Counted from the first letter of the stretch, positions 52,926-62,123 are shown. The stretch is DNA of 64,000 nucleotides from Paenibacillus hamazuiensis (GCF_023276405.1 NZ_JALRMO010000001.1:2542001-2606000); one strand, 5' to 3'. The notes: a model not told the origin generated them from the sequence alone. Numbers and translations are program-made.

Positions 52926-53834
52926 ATGGCTGTTACCAAAGACGGTTTTGATGGCCGAACCTATTTATTTATTCGTACGAATCCTTCCGATACCGGAATG
53001 GAGCCGCTTCCTGCCGGGCTTCCCGGTTGGATAAGTCCCGATATCGCCATACTGCACCCGGATGGCACACGCAATGGAGAAGCAAACGCGGGAATCGAGC
53101 AAAAAGTTGAAGTTTATGTAAACAATCTGGGCGGCATAACGGCAACGGACGCCTATGTCGAAGTATTCGTGTGCAATCCTTCCACGGTGATCACACCGGC
53201 AACCGCAACGTTAATAGGCTCGGCCTTTATTACGGTTCCAGGCTATGGACGGGAATCCGTACAACTGAGCTGGATACCGCAGGAATCGGAAGCCGGGCAC
53301 CGCTGTCTGATTGCAAGAGTATGTTTGCCGGTGCCTCCGGATACATTCCTCGACGGTTCGGTATTCGACGTTTACGGAGATCGCCACGTTGCCCAACGCA
53401 ACATCAATATTGTGAAGCTGAACGGCGAAAGCTCAAAAAGCTTTATGTTCACCATCGCAAACCCCGGTAAAGAAAGCGGCCGTTTCTCCATTTCCGCTAA
53501 TTGGAAAAAAGTTGCCGCGAACGATGTGCCTGTTCAGAGAGCAATTGGCTGTGGATTGGTCAAATTCGCTTCTGTACCGCTTGGCGAGGTGACCGTTCGA
53601 CTTCAGCCCGGGCGACAACAGCCCCTCCCTACAACAACGCCGATAACCGGTTCCCTACTTGGCTCCGGCACGGCAACCGTTTCATTAAATCCACAGGAAA
53701 CTGCACAAGCTTCAGTCAATATATCGGTGAACCCGAATGCGGTTCCCGGTGAGCTTCATCTGCTGGAAGTATCGCAATGGGATTTGCTTCAAAGAAAGGT
53801 GATCGGCGGTATTTGGTGGGTAATCCAGGCGTAG
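52926..53834 (+). CDS. CARDB-like beta-sandwich protein, partner of the phospholipase-like protein
   Basis: 302 residues, apparently two Ig-like/CARDB domains: NAGIEQKVEVYVNNLGGITA, then ESVQLSWIPQESEAGHRCLI, and a second one around SKSFMFTIANPGKESGRFSI. There is no signal peptide. AAGGAGAGAG precedes the ATG. It begins with a 40-residue segment ending GWISPDIAILHPDG, a motif seen in proteins next to such lipases. Function unknown; it may present or stabilise the partner. Confidence 0.75.
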   Translation: MAVTKDGFDGRTYLFIRTNPSDTGMEPLPAGLPGWISPDIAILHPDGTRNGEANAGIEQKVEVYVNNLGGITATDAYVEVFVCNPSTVITPATATLIGSAFITVPGYGRESVQLSWIPQESEAGHRCLIARVCLPVPPDTFLDGSVFDVYGDRHVAQRNINIVKLNGESSKSFMFTIANPGKESGRFSISANWKKVAANDVPVQRAIGCGLVKFASVPLGEVTVRLQPGRQQPLPTTTPITGSLLGSGTATVSLNPQETAQASVNISVNPNAVPGELHLLEVSQWDLLQRKVIGGIWWVIQA

Positions 53835-53869
53835 TAACTTCCTTCTCAACTATATCCGTTTTATGCAGC

Positions 53870-53922
53870 GGGGCTGTCCCAGAAGCAGGTGATCTGCTCG
53901 AGGCGACAGCCTCTTGCTTTTG
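53870..53922 (+). terminator. Terminator of the phospholipase/CARDB pair
   Basis: GGCTGTC (53872-53878) pairs with GACAGCC (53905-53911), with an inner AGCAG/CTGCT stem, then TCTTGCTTTTG. Confidence 0.6.
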
Positions 53923-54019
53923 CCATATCATTTTTGGGTTTGCAGCAGGATTCAGTACCGTCTTTGTCGAATCTTGAACATATTAGTAGAATGTTACCTT
54001 ATAATGGAAAGTTGGGTTG

Positions 54020-55495
54020 ATGATGCTACGTTCAGCGAGCTATTTAGTCAAAACCATGTATGTAACAACTGTTGTTCTTCTTCTGGGGTATGCGTATCTA
54101 ATAACGTTTCCTGGACACAGTACCATGTGGGATCTCCCCCGCTTTCACTTTTACGTCATTACTCCGACACTCTTTGCGCTGGCCATCAGTGCCGTTGCCG
54201 TTGGCTGGACGGGAATTCGACTTCGGGATATGAATGTGCTCATGCTGGCATTAGCAATCTTATCCCTGAACGGATTTTTTCTCATTCATGGACTTTCGAC
54301 ACCTGGATTCATTATTCCTGACCAACACCACTTGGCAGGTGTCGCTTCACAAGTTGCAATGACAACGTGTGCGGTATGGATTTTCCTGTCGACCTTTCCG
54401 TCTGACCACTCCTTTATCCGCTATGTATCGAAGCATCGGAGGAGTGTTGTCGTCGGTTGGGTCGCCATGATCGTCTTGATGAATATCGCGGCTCTTGCTT
54501 ATCCCGGCATGTCCGATTTTATTCCCATCGATTTGGAGCCATTGAATTATTTGATGGCGTTTCTCACCGTTTTCCTGTATCTTTGGGCCGCCAAGAAATA
54601 TTTTCAGCAATTTCGGATAGTCAAATTTCCTTTGCATGCGGCTATCGTATTTGGTTCCGTTTTGCTATCCATCACAGAGGTGGTCATGATCACAACCATG
54701 ATGTGGACATTGGCCTGGTGGCTGTATCATGCAATCCTTGCGGTGTCCGCCCTGTTGCTGTTGTATGGTATTATAGCCCAGTATCGGTCGAACGTATCTA
54801 TAACTCATACATTACATCAGGTGAAAAGGTATCAAGCTTTGGATCAACTTCGCATCAGCATTTCCGGCAGCATGCAAAATCTGATTGTCGCCACGGAAAC
54901 GAAAGATGCTTATACGGCGGGTCATAATTACCGTGTAGCCATGTATGGATTGCAGCTGGCCCAGGCCATGAATCTGGATTCCGAACTGCTGCGAGCGCTG
55001 GCCCGGGGCGGTCTCATTCACGATGTCGGGAAAATACAGGTTCCTGGCGAGATCCTGAATAAACCGGGAAAGTTGACTTCTGACGAGAGAATCGTGATCG
55101 AGCAGCATCCTGTGACAGGTTACGAAATGTGCAAATATATCGGCTTCATGACCGAAGAGTTGTCCGCCATCCGGCACCATCACGAAAAATGGGATGGGAC
55201 GGGGTACCCGGACAAGCTGAAAGGCGCAGAGATTCCACTGCTCGCAAGAATCCTCGCCATTGCGGACGTATACGATGCGCTGACCTCGCGAAGATCGTAT
55301 CGCGAACCCTGGCCGCAAGAACGCGCTCTGCAAGTGATTGTCGAGGGCAGCGGCACCCACTTCGACCCCGAATGCGTCTCCGCCTTCGTACAACTATGCG
55401 ATAAAGGTGAATTGGTTGATCCGCAGGCCATGGAACATTCCTATGAAAGAGTGTTGAGAGCTCAGGGTGCAGCAGCAGCGCGCATATCCGATTGA
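54020..55495 (+). CDS. HD-GYP domain phosphodiesterase, membrane-anchored
   Basis: 491 residues: seven to eight N-terminal helices (a MASE-like sensor, about 10-255), a short linker, then an HD-GYP domain. IHDVGKIQVPGEIL carries the HD pair and HHEKWDGTGYP is the GYP signature. HD-GYP enzymes hydrolyse cyclic di-GMP, and all metal ligands appear intact. The ATG at 54020 follows a weak site; a TTG at 54017 is also possible. Monocistronic. Confidence 0.9.
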   Translation: MMLRSASYLVKTMYVTTVVLLLGYAYLITFPGHSTMWDLPRFHFYVITPTLFALAISAVAVGWTGIRLRDMNVLMLALAILSLNGFFLIHGLSTPGFIIPDQHHLAGVASQVAMTTCAVWIFLSTFPSDHSFIRYVSKHRRSVVVGWVAMIVLMNIAALAYPGMSDFIPIDLEPLNYLMAFLTVFLYLWAAKKYFQQFRIVKFPLHAAIVFGSVLLSITEVVMITTMMWTLAWWLYHAILAVSALLLLYGIIAQYRSNVSITHTLHQVKRYQALDQLRISISGSMQNLIVATETKDAYTAGHNYRVAMYGLQLAQAMNLDSELLRALARGGLIHDVGKIQVPGEILNKPGKLTSDERIVIEQHPVTGYEMCKYIGFMTEELSAIRHHHEKWDGTGYPDKLKGAEIPLLARILAIADVYDALTSRRSYREPWPQERALQVIVEGSGTHFDPECVSAFVQLCDKGELVDPQAMEHSYERVLRAQGAAAARISD

Positions 55496-55531
55496 AAATT
55501 GTGCTCTTTTATAGAGAGCCTTCCTATCCCA

Positions 55532-55577
55532 ATAGACCTCAGTCAAAGTCTTGAAGTTGACTTTGACTGAGGTCTAT
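55532..55577. terminator. Perfect 19-bp hairpin between convergent genes
   Basis: ATAGACCTCAGTCAAAGTC (55532-55550) pairs exactly with GACTTTGACTGAGGTCTAT (55559-55577) around an eight-base loop. There is no U tract on either side. The 3' arm includes the stop codon of the minus-strand ATPase gene. Confidence 0.6.
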
Positions 55578-56185
55578 ATGCTGCTGGAAGGCCAGTGAAT
55601 GATGCGACTGCACAGCCGCTGAATCAACTTCATTTCATGGCTAATGACCAATATCCCGATATTCCTCTTCCTGGAAATGTCCAAAACCGCCTGCCAAAGC
55701 TGTGCCTGGGTGATCGCGTCCAGCATCGTCGTCATCTCGTCTGCGATTATAAACCTTGTGCCCGGTCCTAATGCTCTGGCTACACAAATGCGCTGCAATT
55801 CTCCTCCCGACAACTCGCCGGGCCAGCGTGTCAGCCATGTCCGCTCGATCGACAGAGCTTCTAACATGGAGGCATCAAGCGGGCCCGACTCTTCGAGAAT
55901 GCGCTTTGCCCGCCACCGGGGATTAACCGCTTTCTCCGGATGCTGCAGCACAAGCTGGACCGGGTGGTACCCGTGCTTGGGGACCGGTAGATCCCCTAAG
56001 GTCACTTGCCCCTCATTAGGCACTTCGTACCCGGCAAGGACGCGTGCCAATGTTGTTTTCCCACACCCGCTCGGACCCGTTAGCCCGACAACCTCACCCG
56101 GCTGCAAAGAAATGTCGAATCCCTTAAACAGCCACGGGTTGTTCTCATCATATCGATAACCTAAACTTTTTCCTTCAAGATGCAT
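55574..56185 (-). CDS. nikE: Nickel/peptide-type ABC transporter ATPase (NikE/OppF-like)
   Basis: 203 residues: Walker A GPSGCGKTTLARVL, signature LSGGELQRICVARAL, Walker B FIIADEMTTMLD, H-loop ISHE. It is shorter than usual OppF proteins because it lacks the C-terminal oligopeptide-transporter extension. Its start overlaps the NikD-like gene by 11 bases. Metal specificity is inferred from the NikR-like operator and the His-rich binding protein. Confidence 0.85.
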   Translation of the reverse strand: MHLEGKSLGYRYDENNPWLFKGFDISLQPGEVVGLTGPSGCGKTTLARVLAGYEVPNEGQVTLGDLPVPKHGYHPVQLVLQHPEKAVNPRWRAKRILEESGPLDASMLEALSIERTWLTRWPGELSGGELQRICVARALGPGTRFIIADEMTTMLDAITQAQLWQAVLDISRKRNIGILVISHEMKLIQRLCSRIIHWPSSSI

Positions 56186-57104
56186 GAATGCACCTCGCCA
56201 TCCCGCCCCGTACCTCGCGCATTTCAGGCCGATCCATCAGGCATTCGGGCGTCACCTGACCACAGCGCGGCGCGAATAGACATCCGCCGGGCAGTGAGGA
56301 TGGCTGCGGCGCAGAGCCGGCAATAGGAGCAAAATCGTTTTCGGGCAATGCCCTCCATAGCGCTTTCGTATAGGGATGCCGAAGAGAGTTTCCGTCATCC
56401 TTAAAATCTGCCGAAGGCGCGATCTCCAGCGTCGTTCCCGCGTAAAATACCGCGACTTTATCGCATACCGGCAGTACTGAATCTATATCGTGGGTGATGA
56501 GCAGCACGGCACAGCCTTTATCCGCCATCTCCCGCAGCTGCTTCAAAGCTTCGTTTAATATTTCGGAATTCAGCCCGGGGGTAGGTTCGTCGGCGACGAT
56601 CAATTTCGCCTCGCCTACCGCTGCTGTTGACACAAGTACCCGCCGAGCCATTCCGCCGGACAACTGGTATGGATAATAATGTTCGACTTCCGGCGCAAGC
56701 CGGTATCGTTCAAACTGTTTGCGCTGCTCGCGGATCGCATCGGAACCGCGAACGGAAGCTCTGACCTGAGCCCCGACCTTCATCAGCGGGTCTAAATAAG
56801 TAACTGACTGGGGGATAAACGCTATCTCCTTTCCCCTCAGCATGAGCCGGCGCTCTTCGGTGAGAAGTTCACCGTCGTATCTGATTTCACCCGTTATTGC
56901 CGCATTTGGCGGAAGAATACCGAGGATGGCATGCGCGAGCAAACTTTTTCCCGAACCACTCGATCCGATTACCGCTACCAGCTCTCCTTGATCAACGGAC
57001 AAATCGAGTCCTTGAATGATTTGAACCTTTTTTTGCCTCAGCCCCTTGTCATATTGTGTAAAAACCACCGACAAATCACGTACTTCAAGCAGCGGCATAA
57101 CCAC
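56175..57104 (-). CDS. nikD: Nickel/peptide-type ABC transporter ATPase (NikD/OppD-like)
   Basis: 309 residues: Walker A GSSGSGKSLLAHAIL, signature LSGGMARRVLVSTA, Walker B LIVADEPTPGLN. It carries the C-terminal OppD-type Cys segment FAPRCGQVTPECLMDRPEM. Located 27 bases after the NikC-like permease. Confidence 0.87.
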   Translation of the reverse strand: MVMPLLEVRDLSVVFTQYDKGLRQKKVQIIQGLDLSVDQGELVAVIGSSGSGKSLLAHAILGILPPNAAITGEIRYDGELLTEERRLMLRGKEIAFIPQSVTYLDPLMKVGAQVRASVRGSDAIREQRKQFERYRLAPEVEHYYPYQLSGGMARRVLVSTAAVGEAKLIVADEPTPGLNSEILNEALKQLREMADKGCAVLLITHDIDSVLPVCDKVAVFYAGTTLEIAPSADFKDDGNSLRHPYTKALWRALPENDFAPIAGSAPQPSSLPGGCLFAPRCGQVTPECLMDRPEMREVRGGMARCIHAS

Positions 57105-57131
57105 AATTCCCCTTTCAACCGGCTGACAGCA

Positions 57132-57977
57132 TTATTCATGTGTGTGATGAGGACTGAGCATTAACCTCAGGTTGTCTCCTACAATATCGAAGCACCGCAC
57201 GACGATCAGCAGGCTGATTCCCGGAAAGAAAGCCAACCACCACATGCCGGTCGATAAATAGCGCATCGACTCGGATAAAATGATGCCGATGGCCGGTTGG
57301 TGAGGCGATAACCCAAGACCTAAAAACGTTATCGACGCTTCGTGCAGTATGGCATGGGGAAACAGCAGCAGCAAGCCGACCAGCAGTTGCGGGACAAGAT
57401 GAGGAAGCATATGTTTGGTGGCGATATACCATCCCGAATGCCCGAGTCGTCTGGATACTTGAACGTAGTCGGCGGATTTAAGCGAAAGGACCTCGGCCCG
57501 GATGACCCGGGCCAGACTAGGCCAATGGGTAAAGGCGACGCCGACTATCACCCCTTTTAACCCGCCTCCGCATACAAAAGCTATCAAGATGAGGGAAACC
57601 AGATGCGGCACGCTTAGAAATAAATCGATCATCCACGAGATGATCCGGTCCGTTGTTTGTCCCAAGGTGGCCGCCATAAGACCGAGGGTGGAAGCGATGA
57701 TCACGCTGGATGCCGCCGCTGTCATGCCCACGCCGATGCTTAACGCAAGACCTTTAACGGTACGGGCGAACATATCTCTTCCAAGCCAATCGGTGCCGAA
57801 TAGATGTTCGAAAGATGGAGCCAAGTTCCGCCCCTCCAACTCGGTAGACAACAGATCGGGACTTAGAAAGTACCCCCCGGCCACGGTTCCTGTCACCAAT
57901 AATGCCGCGGCCGAAGTCATCCATAACGTTTTGACCCTGCGATTGAAAAGAGAGTCGGATACATGTGCGAATCTCAT
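57132..57977 (-). CDS. nikC: Nickel/peptide-type ABC permease (NikC/DppC-like)
   Basis: 281 residues starting MRFAHVSDSLFNRRVK, six helices, with the family segment HLFGTDWLGRDMFARTVKGL and a permease loop SADYVQVSRRLGHSGWYIAT. Its ATG overlaps the NikB-like stop by four bases, which is why I reject the much longer in-frame extension to 58247. Confidence 0.9.
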   Translation of the reverse strand: MRFAHVSDSLFNRRVKTLWMTSAAALLVTGTVAGGYFLSPDLLSTELEGRNLAPSFEHLFGTDWLGRDMFARTVKGLALSIGVGMTAAASSVIIASTLGLMAATLGQTTDRIISWMIDLFLSVPHLVSLILIAFVCGGGLKGVIVGVAFTHWPSLARVIRAEVLSLKSADYVQVSRRLGHSGWYIATKHMLPHLVPQLLVGLLLLFPHAILHEASITFLGLGLSPHQPAIGIILSESMRYLSTGMWWLAFFPGISLLIVVRCFDIVGDNLRLMLSPHHTHE

Positions 57978-58963
57978 ATGGACCTCCCCCTTCGAAGGCG
58001 CGGATCTACCCAGCGGTACACCAGATCGGCAAGAAAGTTTCCGGCAAACACAAACAACGCACTGAACAAGACAGTGCCGAGAAGCAATGGTACATCGCCG
58101 CGCAGTCCGGCCTCGATCGTCGCTTGTCCCAAACCGGGGTATGAGAATACTTGTTCCGTTAACACGGCTCCGCCAAACAGTTCGCCAAATGCGGTAAATT
58201 GCAGCGTAACGGCAGGCAAAGCGATGTTGCGGAGACCGTGCCGCCAAATGAGCCTGGTCCCGCGCTCTCCCCTGGCCCGGGCAAACAAAACATAGTCGCT
58301 TGCCAGCACATCGACCAATTTCTGGCGTGTATGCAGCGCGATCGGGGCGATGCCGACCACACTTAAAGTCAATGCCGGTAAAATCATGTGGTGTATCCGT
58401 TCACCCCAAGTCACTTGTTCGGATATGACGCCGGCCGGTACTCCCAGCGCCACCGGGAACCAGTCAAGCCATACGGCAAAAACCATAAGCAGCAGCAGGC
58501 CAACCCAAAAAGTGGGCGATGCCGCAACGGTATAACAATACCATTTGACCAAGCGATCCACCCATCTGTCCCGATGCGCAGCGGCGACAACCCCTGCAGT
58601 AAAACCGACGATCCCCGATAATAACCACGCAGAGCTCATCAGAGCGATGGAGCTGAAAAACCGCTCCTTTATGACCTCATCGACCGGTTCGCGGTAAATC
58701 ATGGAAGTTCCCAAATTCCCGTGAATGGCTGCCGAGACCCAGTGAACGAATCTTTCTCCGACCGGTTTGTCCAGCCCCCAATATTCAGTAATCTGCTGCC
58801 TCTGCTCCGGGCTCACTTTCATCAAATCTGCCCCTATATAAGCTTGAACGGGGTCGATCGGTGCGTTGCTGACCAGTATGAACGAAACCAAGCTAACGGC
58901 AAATAACAAGGTAAGCAGCCGTATCAATTTATTTGCGGTATACCGAATAAGTCGCTTCGCCAT
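57974..58963 (-). CDS. nikB: Nickel/peptide-type ABC permease (NikB/DppB-like)
   Basis: 329 residues from MAKRLIRYTA, six helices. The N terminus RYTANKLIRLLTLLFAVSLV and the segment GLDKPVGERFVHWVSAAIHG are typical of DppB/NikB, as is ASDYVLFARARGERGTRLI. In-frame ATGs at 58999 and 58993 are alternative starts overlapping the upstream gene. Confidence 0.88.
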   Translation of the reverse strand: MAKRLIRYTANKLIRLLTLLFAVSLVSFILVSNAPIDPVQAYIGADLMKVSPEQRQQITEYWGLDKPVGERFVHWVSAAIHGNLGTSMIYREPVDEVIKERFFSSIALMSSAWLLSGIVGFTAGVVAAAHRDRWVDRLVKWYCYTVAASPTFWVGLLLLMVFAVWLDWFPVALGVPAGVISEQVTWGERIHHMILPALTLSVVGIAPIALHTRQKLVDVLASDYVLFARARGERGTRLIWRHGLRNIALPAVTLQFTAFGELFGGAVLTEQVFSYPGLGQATIEAGLRGDVPLLLGTVLFSALFVFAGNFLADLVYRWVDPRLRRGRSI

Positions 58964-58983
58964 GGACGCTTGCCCCGTTCTCC

Positions 58984-60576
58984 TCACTTCCATTTCCATT
59001 CTTCAATATTGTCCGTCACTGGCCAACCGTGACCGTGAGGATGAATAGGTTGTTTTCCGATATCCAAATTGTTTTTAACCAGATACAGATGGTCAATGTT
59101 GACGAGCCAAGCCCATGGAGCGTCCCCTAATGCGCTGAATCCCGTATCGCCGTCCCATTGCGCTTTCTTCCAATAGTCCAGAGCTTCTTCCTCGCTTCCG
59201 GACTTCAAAGCTTTCTCCATCCATTCGTCGACCTTCGGGTTGCCGTAATAACCCGGATTGTAGTAATCGACTCCCCGGTATTTCGTGCTGTACAAATTAT
59301 ACATTTCGAGCGGGTCGTGGCTCCCCCAGCCAAACATGACTGCATTCGAATGCATCATTGTTTTGATATCGTCCCAGCTCTTGCCTTCCACATTCATTTT
59401 AATGCCAAGCGGCTTGATCATATCGGAAACGGCAAGAGCCAGAGACTGTCGGGTCAAATCGCCTGCCGGATAGATGAGATTAAACTGTCCTCGGAGAGTA
59501 CCTTTTTCCACGATACCGTCGCCATCATTGTCTTTCCAACCGCCATCCGCAAGTATTTTCTTTCCCAGCTCCAAGTTCGCATCTTCCGCGGTTGTTTTAG
59601 GATTCCACCAAGGCAGACCGTCGCTCGAGGAATATGCAGGAGTGCCGTATCCATCCAACACCCCTTTAACCAGAGCCTTTCGATCAACAGCGGCGTTGAT
59701 CGCTTTGCGTACAAATATATCCGACGTTACATCATTGCCGATCGGATACCCTTCCTTGGTCTTTTGCCCGGAACTTATGTATGGAAACACGATGCCTCGG
59801 TTATCAACGGTTTTCAGAGACTCTAACCGCATGCCGTTCACCGCTTGCTTGCTGAATGCGGTAGGAATGTAAGATATATCCACTTTCCCGGCTTTTGCGG
59901 CGGCGAAGGCTGCATCTTCACTTAAGAAAAGCAGGGTAAGTTTTTTAAAATAAGGCTTTTTCCCGTAATACTCCGGGTTGGCCTCAACGATAACCTGCTG
60001 CCCTCTATCCCACTGGATGAGCTTGAAAGGACCCGAACCGACCGGTTTTTGAGCGTAATCCTTGCCATACGCATGTTTAGGTACAATTCCAAGAGTTGTC
60101 AGTATCGACAAAAAAGTCGACTGCGGTTCTTTCAGTGCAAATGTAATCGTATTCTCGTCGACCGCCTCCGCTGATTTCATGTTCGTGAGATCGATTACGG
60201 ATCCGTTCTTGGCGGCTGTGTTAAATGTAAACTCGACATCCGCGGAAGTAACCGGTTTACCGTCGGAAAATTTGGCGTCTTTGCGAAGCTTTACCGTCCA
60301 AACCGTCCGATCGTTGCTCACTTCGTATCCCGTCGCCAAATCATTGACGATCTTTAGGTCGTGGTCCCTTTTTAGCAGGGTGCTTTGGAATAATGGCGCT
60401 CCGTAACGCCCCCACCCTGTAGTAGGATCAAAACCTGCTTCCGGCTCCGATCCGACGGCCAGAACAAGTTCGTTCTTCGATCCATCGGTATCTTGTTTTT
60501 TTGCGGATGTACATCCTGAAATGACCATAGAAAAAACGAGGACTGAAACAAATCCTTTACACCATCGCCTACTCAA
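58984..60576 (-). CDS. nikA: Nickel/peptide-type ABC substrate-binding lipoprotein (NikA-like)
   Basis: 530 residues. Lipoprotein signal MSRRWCKGFVSVLVFSMVIS then GC (Cys22). SBP family 5 fold with TTGWGRYGAPLFQSTLLKRD, GSGPFKLIQWDRGQQ and DVTSDIFVRKAINAAVDRKA. The C terminus has HPHGHGWPVTDNI, a His-rich motif likely to bind metal. First gene of the operon. An exact NikR-like inverted repeat lies 83 bases upstream. A peptide substrate is possible but less likely. Confidence 0.85.
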   Translation of the reverse strand: MSRRWCKGFVSVLVFSMVISGCTSAKKQDTDGSKNELVLAVGSEPEAGFDPTTGWGRYGAPLFQSTLLKRDHDLKIVNDLATGYEVSNDRTVWTVKLRKDAKFSDGKPVTSADVEFTFNTAAKNGSVIDLTNMKSAEAVDENTITFALKEPQSTFLSILTTLGIVPKHAYGKDYAQKPVGSGPFKLIQWDRGQQVIVEANPEYYGKKPYFKKLTLLFLSEDAAFAAAKAGKVDISYIPTAFSKQAVNGMRLESLKTVDNRGIVFPYISSGQKTKEGYPIGNDVTSDIFVRKAINAAVDRKALVKGVLDGYGTPAYSSSDGLPWWNPKTTAEDANLELGKKILADGGWKDNDGDGIVEKGTLRGQFNLIYPAGDLTRQSLALAVSDMIKPLGIKMNVEGKSWDDIKTMMHSNAVMFGWGSHDPLEMYNLYSTKYRGVDYYNPGYYGNPKVDEWMEKALKSGSEEEALDYWKKAQWDGDTGFSALGDAPWAWLVNIDHLYLVKNNLDIGKQPIHPHGHGWPVTDNIEEWKWK

Positions 60577-60658
60577 ACAAGCTCCCCCTTCGTCTTTAAT
60601 TTGGTGACACGAATAATGATTTTTGTGTTACGTAAAAGAGCAAAAAAAATATAGGTTC

Positions 60659-60686
60659 GTGTTACGTTTTATATAAAATGTAACAC
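60659..60686. promoter_or_regulatory. NikR-like operator GTGTTAC-N14-GTAACAC
   Basis: GTGTTAC (60659-60665), 14 AT-rich bases that are themselves nearly palindromic, and GTAACAC (60680-60686). This form matches the NikR site described for several bacteria. Another half-site GTGTTAC is at 60625-60631. It lies upstream of the nikABCDE-like operon; no nikR gene is in the window. Confidence 0.65.
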
Positions 60687-60722
60687 AGATGCATCGATTT
60701 GTGAATCATTTTCTGAAAATGG

Positions 60723-60761
60723 GATCAAGCTCTTGTCATTGATTTTGACAAGAACTTGATC
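60723..60761. repeat. Hairpin related to the 18839-18983 element
   Basis: GATCAAGCTCTTGTCA (60723-60738) pairs with TGACAAGAACTTGATC (60746-60761) with one mismatch and a seven-base loop. It shares the TCTTGTCA/TGACAAGAACTT core with the 145-bp element and lies just before a decayed gene. Confidence 0.6.
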
Positions 60762-60895
60762 AATTATGCCGTCCGCAACGATCTATTTGGAGTTATGGAT
60801 TATTGTTCAGCAGGTGCTTTGAAACGGAAGAGATGTACGCCTGCTCGTACTCATACTGCATTCGATAGGCGAAGCTATTCATATCAATCCCGATT

Positions 60896-61361
60896 AAAAC
60901 AAACTTCGTGCTTCGGTCTCCGTTTCTACCATCCACTCCGCCAGTCGGCCGGGGTGAAACGGTCTCCGGCGCTCAAAGTGCTCGGCATAGATGCATTTGA
61001 CTTGCAAAAAAAAGCTTGAACTGGAGCCCGGCTTCCTTGAAGAAGAGGACCATGATCATGACGATGATGTAACGTCCATCGTATTGCAGGAAGAACAACC
61101 GTAAGATCTGAACAAGCTGGAGAGATTTTTGGGTGTGTGGCTCTCCGAGCACGGCGCCGATACATTCCGTTATAAAGGGGCTTTAAACATTAAAGGCGTA
61201 AAACAGCGGGTCGTTTTCCAAGGCATACATATGCTGTTTGACTCCACTGCGGATCGGGAATGGAAGCCGGGGGAAGCAAAACGCAGCGAATTCGTGGTCA
61301 TCGGACGCAATTTGGATGAAGCTTGGTTCAAAAGCAGTTTGCCGGCTGCATCGCCGTATGA
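60896..61361 (+). pseudogene. COG0523/CobW-type GTPase pseudogene, C-terminal part
   Basis: Recognisable segments in changing frames: LKVLGIDAFDLQKK, then KLELEPGFLEEEDHDHDDDV (the metal-binding loop) and TSIVLQEEQP. After an in-frame TAA at 61101 come DLNKLERFLGVWLSEHGADT and FRYKGALNIKGVKQRVVFQG, ending VIGRNLDEAWFK. A last shift gives QFAGCIAV and a stop at 61359. The P-loop half is missing. COG0523 proteins are metal chaperones or insertases, so decay here next to a nickel importer is suggestive. At least one nonsense and two frameshift lesions. Confidence 0.75.
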
Positions 61362-61421
61362 ATGTCTCCTCTGTACAGAAGGCAGCCTTCTATGCTAACG
61401 ATAATCTTGAATATATCGGTT

Positions 61422-61443
61422 GAGCCCTGATCAGGGCTCTTTT
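61422..61443 (+). terminator. Terminator after the CobW pseudogene
   Basis: GAGCCCTGATCAGGGCTC (61422-61439) is a perfect palindrome followed by TTTTC. It overlaps the stop of the minus-strand gene. Confidence 0.7.
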
Positions 61444-62123
61444 CTGGCTTTGGTTGCATTCTTCGCCTTTTTCCGCAGGGCTGTCCTTCTGACAAATCGA
61501 AGCACCCGGCTCACCTGATTATAAGAAACGATAAAATTGCCCGCACTGTTTCCTAGCCCAAACAAACCGAAATTCCGAGGATTCAATCGAATCTCGTAGT
61601 TGAACAACTCATCTGCACCGGGTTCGAGCGTGCGAACGCGAAGCCGCTTCCCGGCGCCTCCGCCTCGTACCGAAATCGCCGTCCTTTCGGGCAAAAAATA
61701 GCCAAGCCTTTCTTTTAGTCCATTGCCGATTCCGATCAGATCCGCGTTCAGCGTATTGTCGGGAATCACCCTTATGTTTTCCGTCGAAGTCGGTTTTCTG
61801 CGAATTCGGATTGTTTTCGTACCGCTGTTGTAAACGAGCAAGTATCTGGCTCCGTTCACCAGCCTCAATCGGCGGGCAAGTGCAGCTCCCGTAGTGAAAG
61901 CATTGTAATTGCATTCGAAAGTCCCCAATGGTTCACGAATAACCGCGTTTTGCCGCACATCCCCCCGAATCCATGTTACCCGCGTGCCGTCCGGAATAGC
62001 CTCTACGTCAAAGCTTGTTCGCGGGCTTCCTCCGCATTGTTCGAACTGGATGTCGCTTCGATTCTCCTTTGCCCGAAAAAAATCGATCCCGCCTTGCACA
62101 ATGCGCTGCGCATGTTTTTTCAA
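61431..62123 (-). CDS. Hypothetical basic protein
   Basis: 230 residues, not recognised. It has no signal peptide or membrane helix, is beta-rich (RYLLVYNSGTKTIRIRRK, RLRVRTLEPGADELFNYEIR) and ends in a strongly basic tail RKKAKNATKARKEP. The start may be TTG at 62123, with GGGAG ten bases upstream; a GTG at 62132 lies too close to that site. The middle contains INITIAL-like repeated strands suggestive of a single beta-barrel (inference). It lies alone between the CobW pseudogene and the IS1182 element. Confidence 0.65.
   Translation of the reverse strand: MKKHAQRIVQGGIDFFRAKENRSDIQFEQCGGSPRTSFDVEAIPDGTRVTWIRGDVRQNAVIREPLGTFECNYNAFTTGAALARRLRLVNGARYLLVYNSGTKTIRIRRKPTSTENIRVIPDNTLNADLIGIGNGLKERLGYFLPERTAISVRGGGAGKRLRVRTLEPGADELFNYEIRLNPRNFGLFGLGNSAGNFIVSYNQVSRVLRFVRRTALRKKAKNATKARKEP

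Noticed and set aside
57132-58247. 371-residue version of the NikC-like permease
   Set aside because: The N-terminal 90 residues overlap the upstream permease gene and are not permease-like; the ATG at 57977 overlaps the upstream stop as usual in operons.
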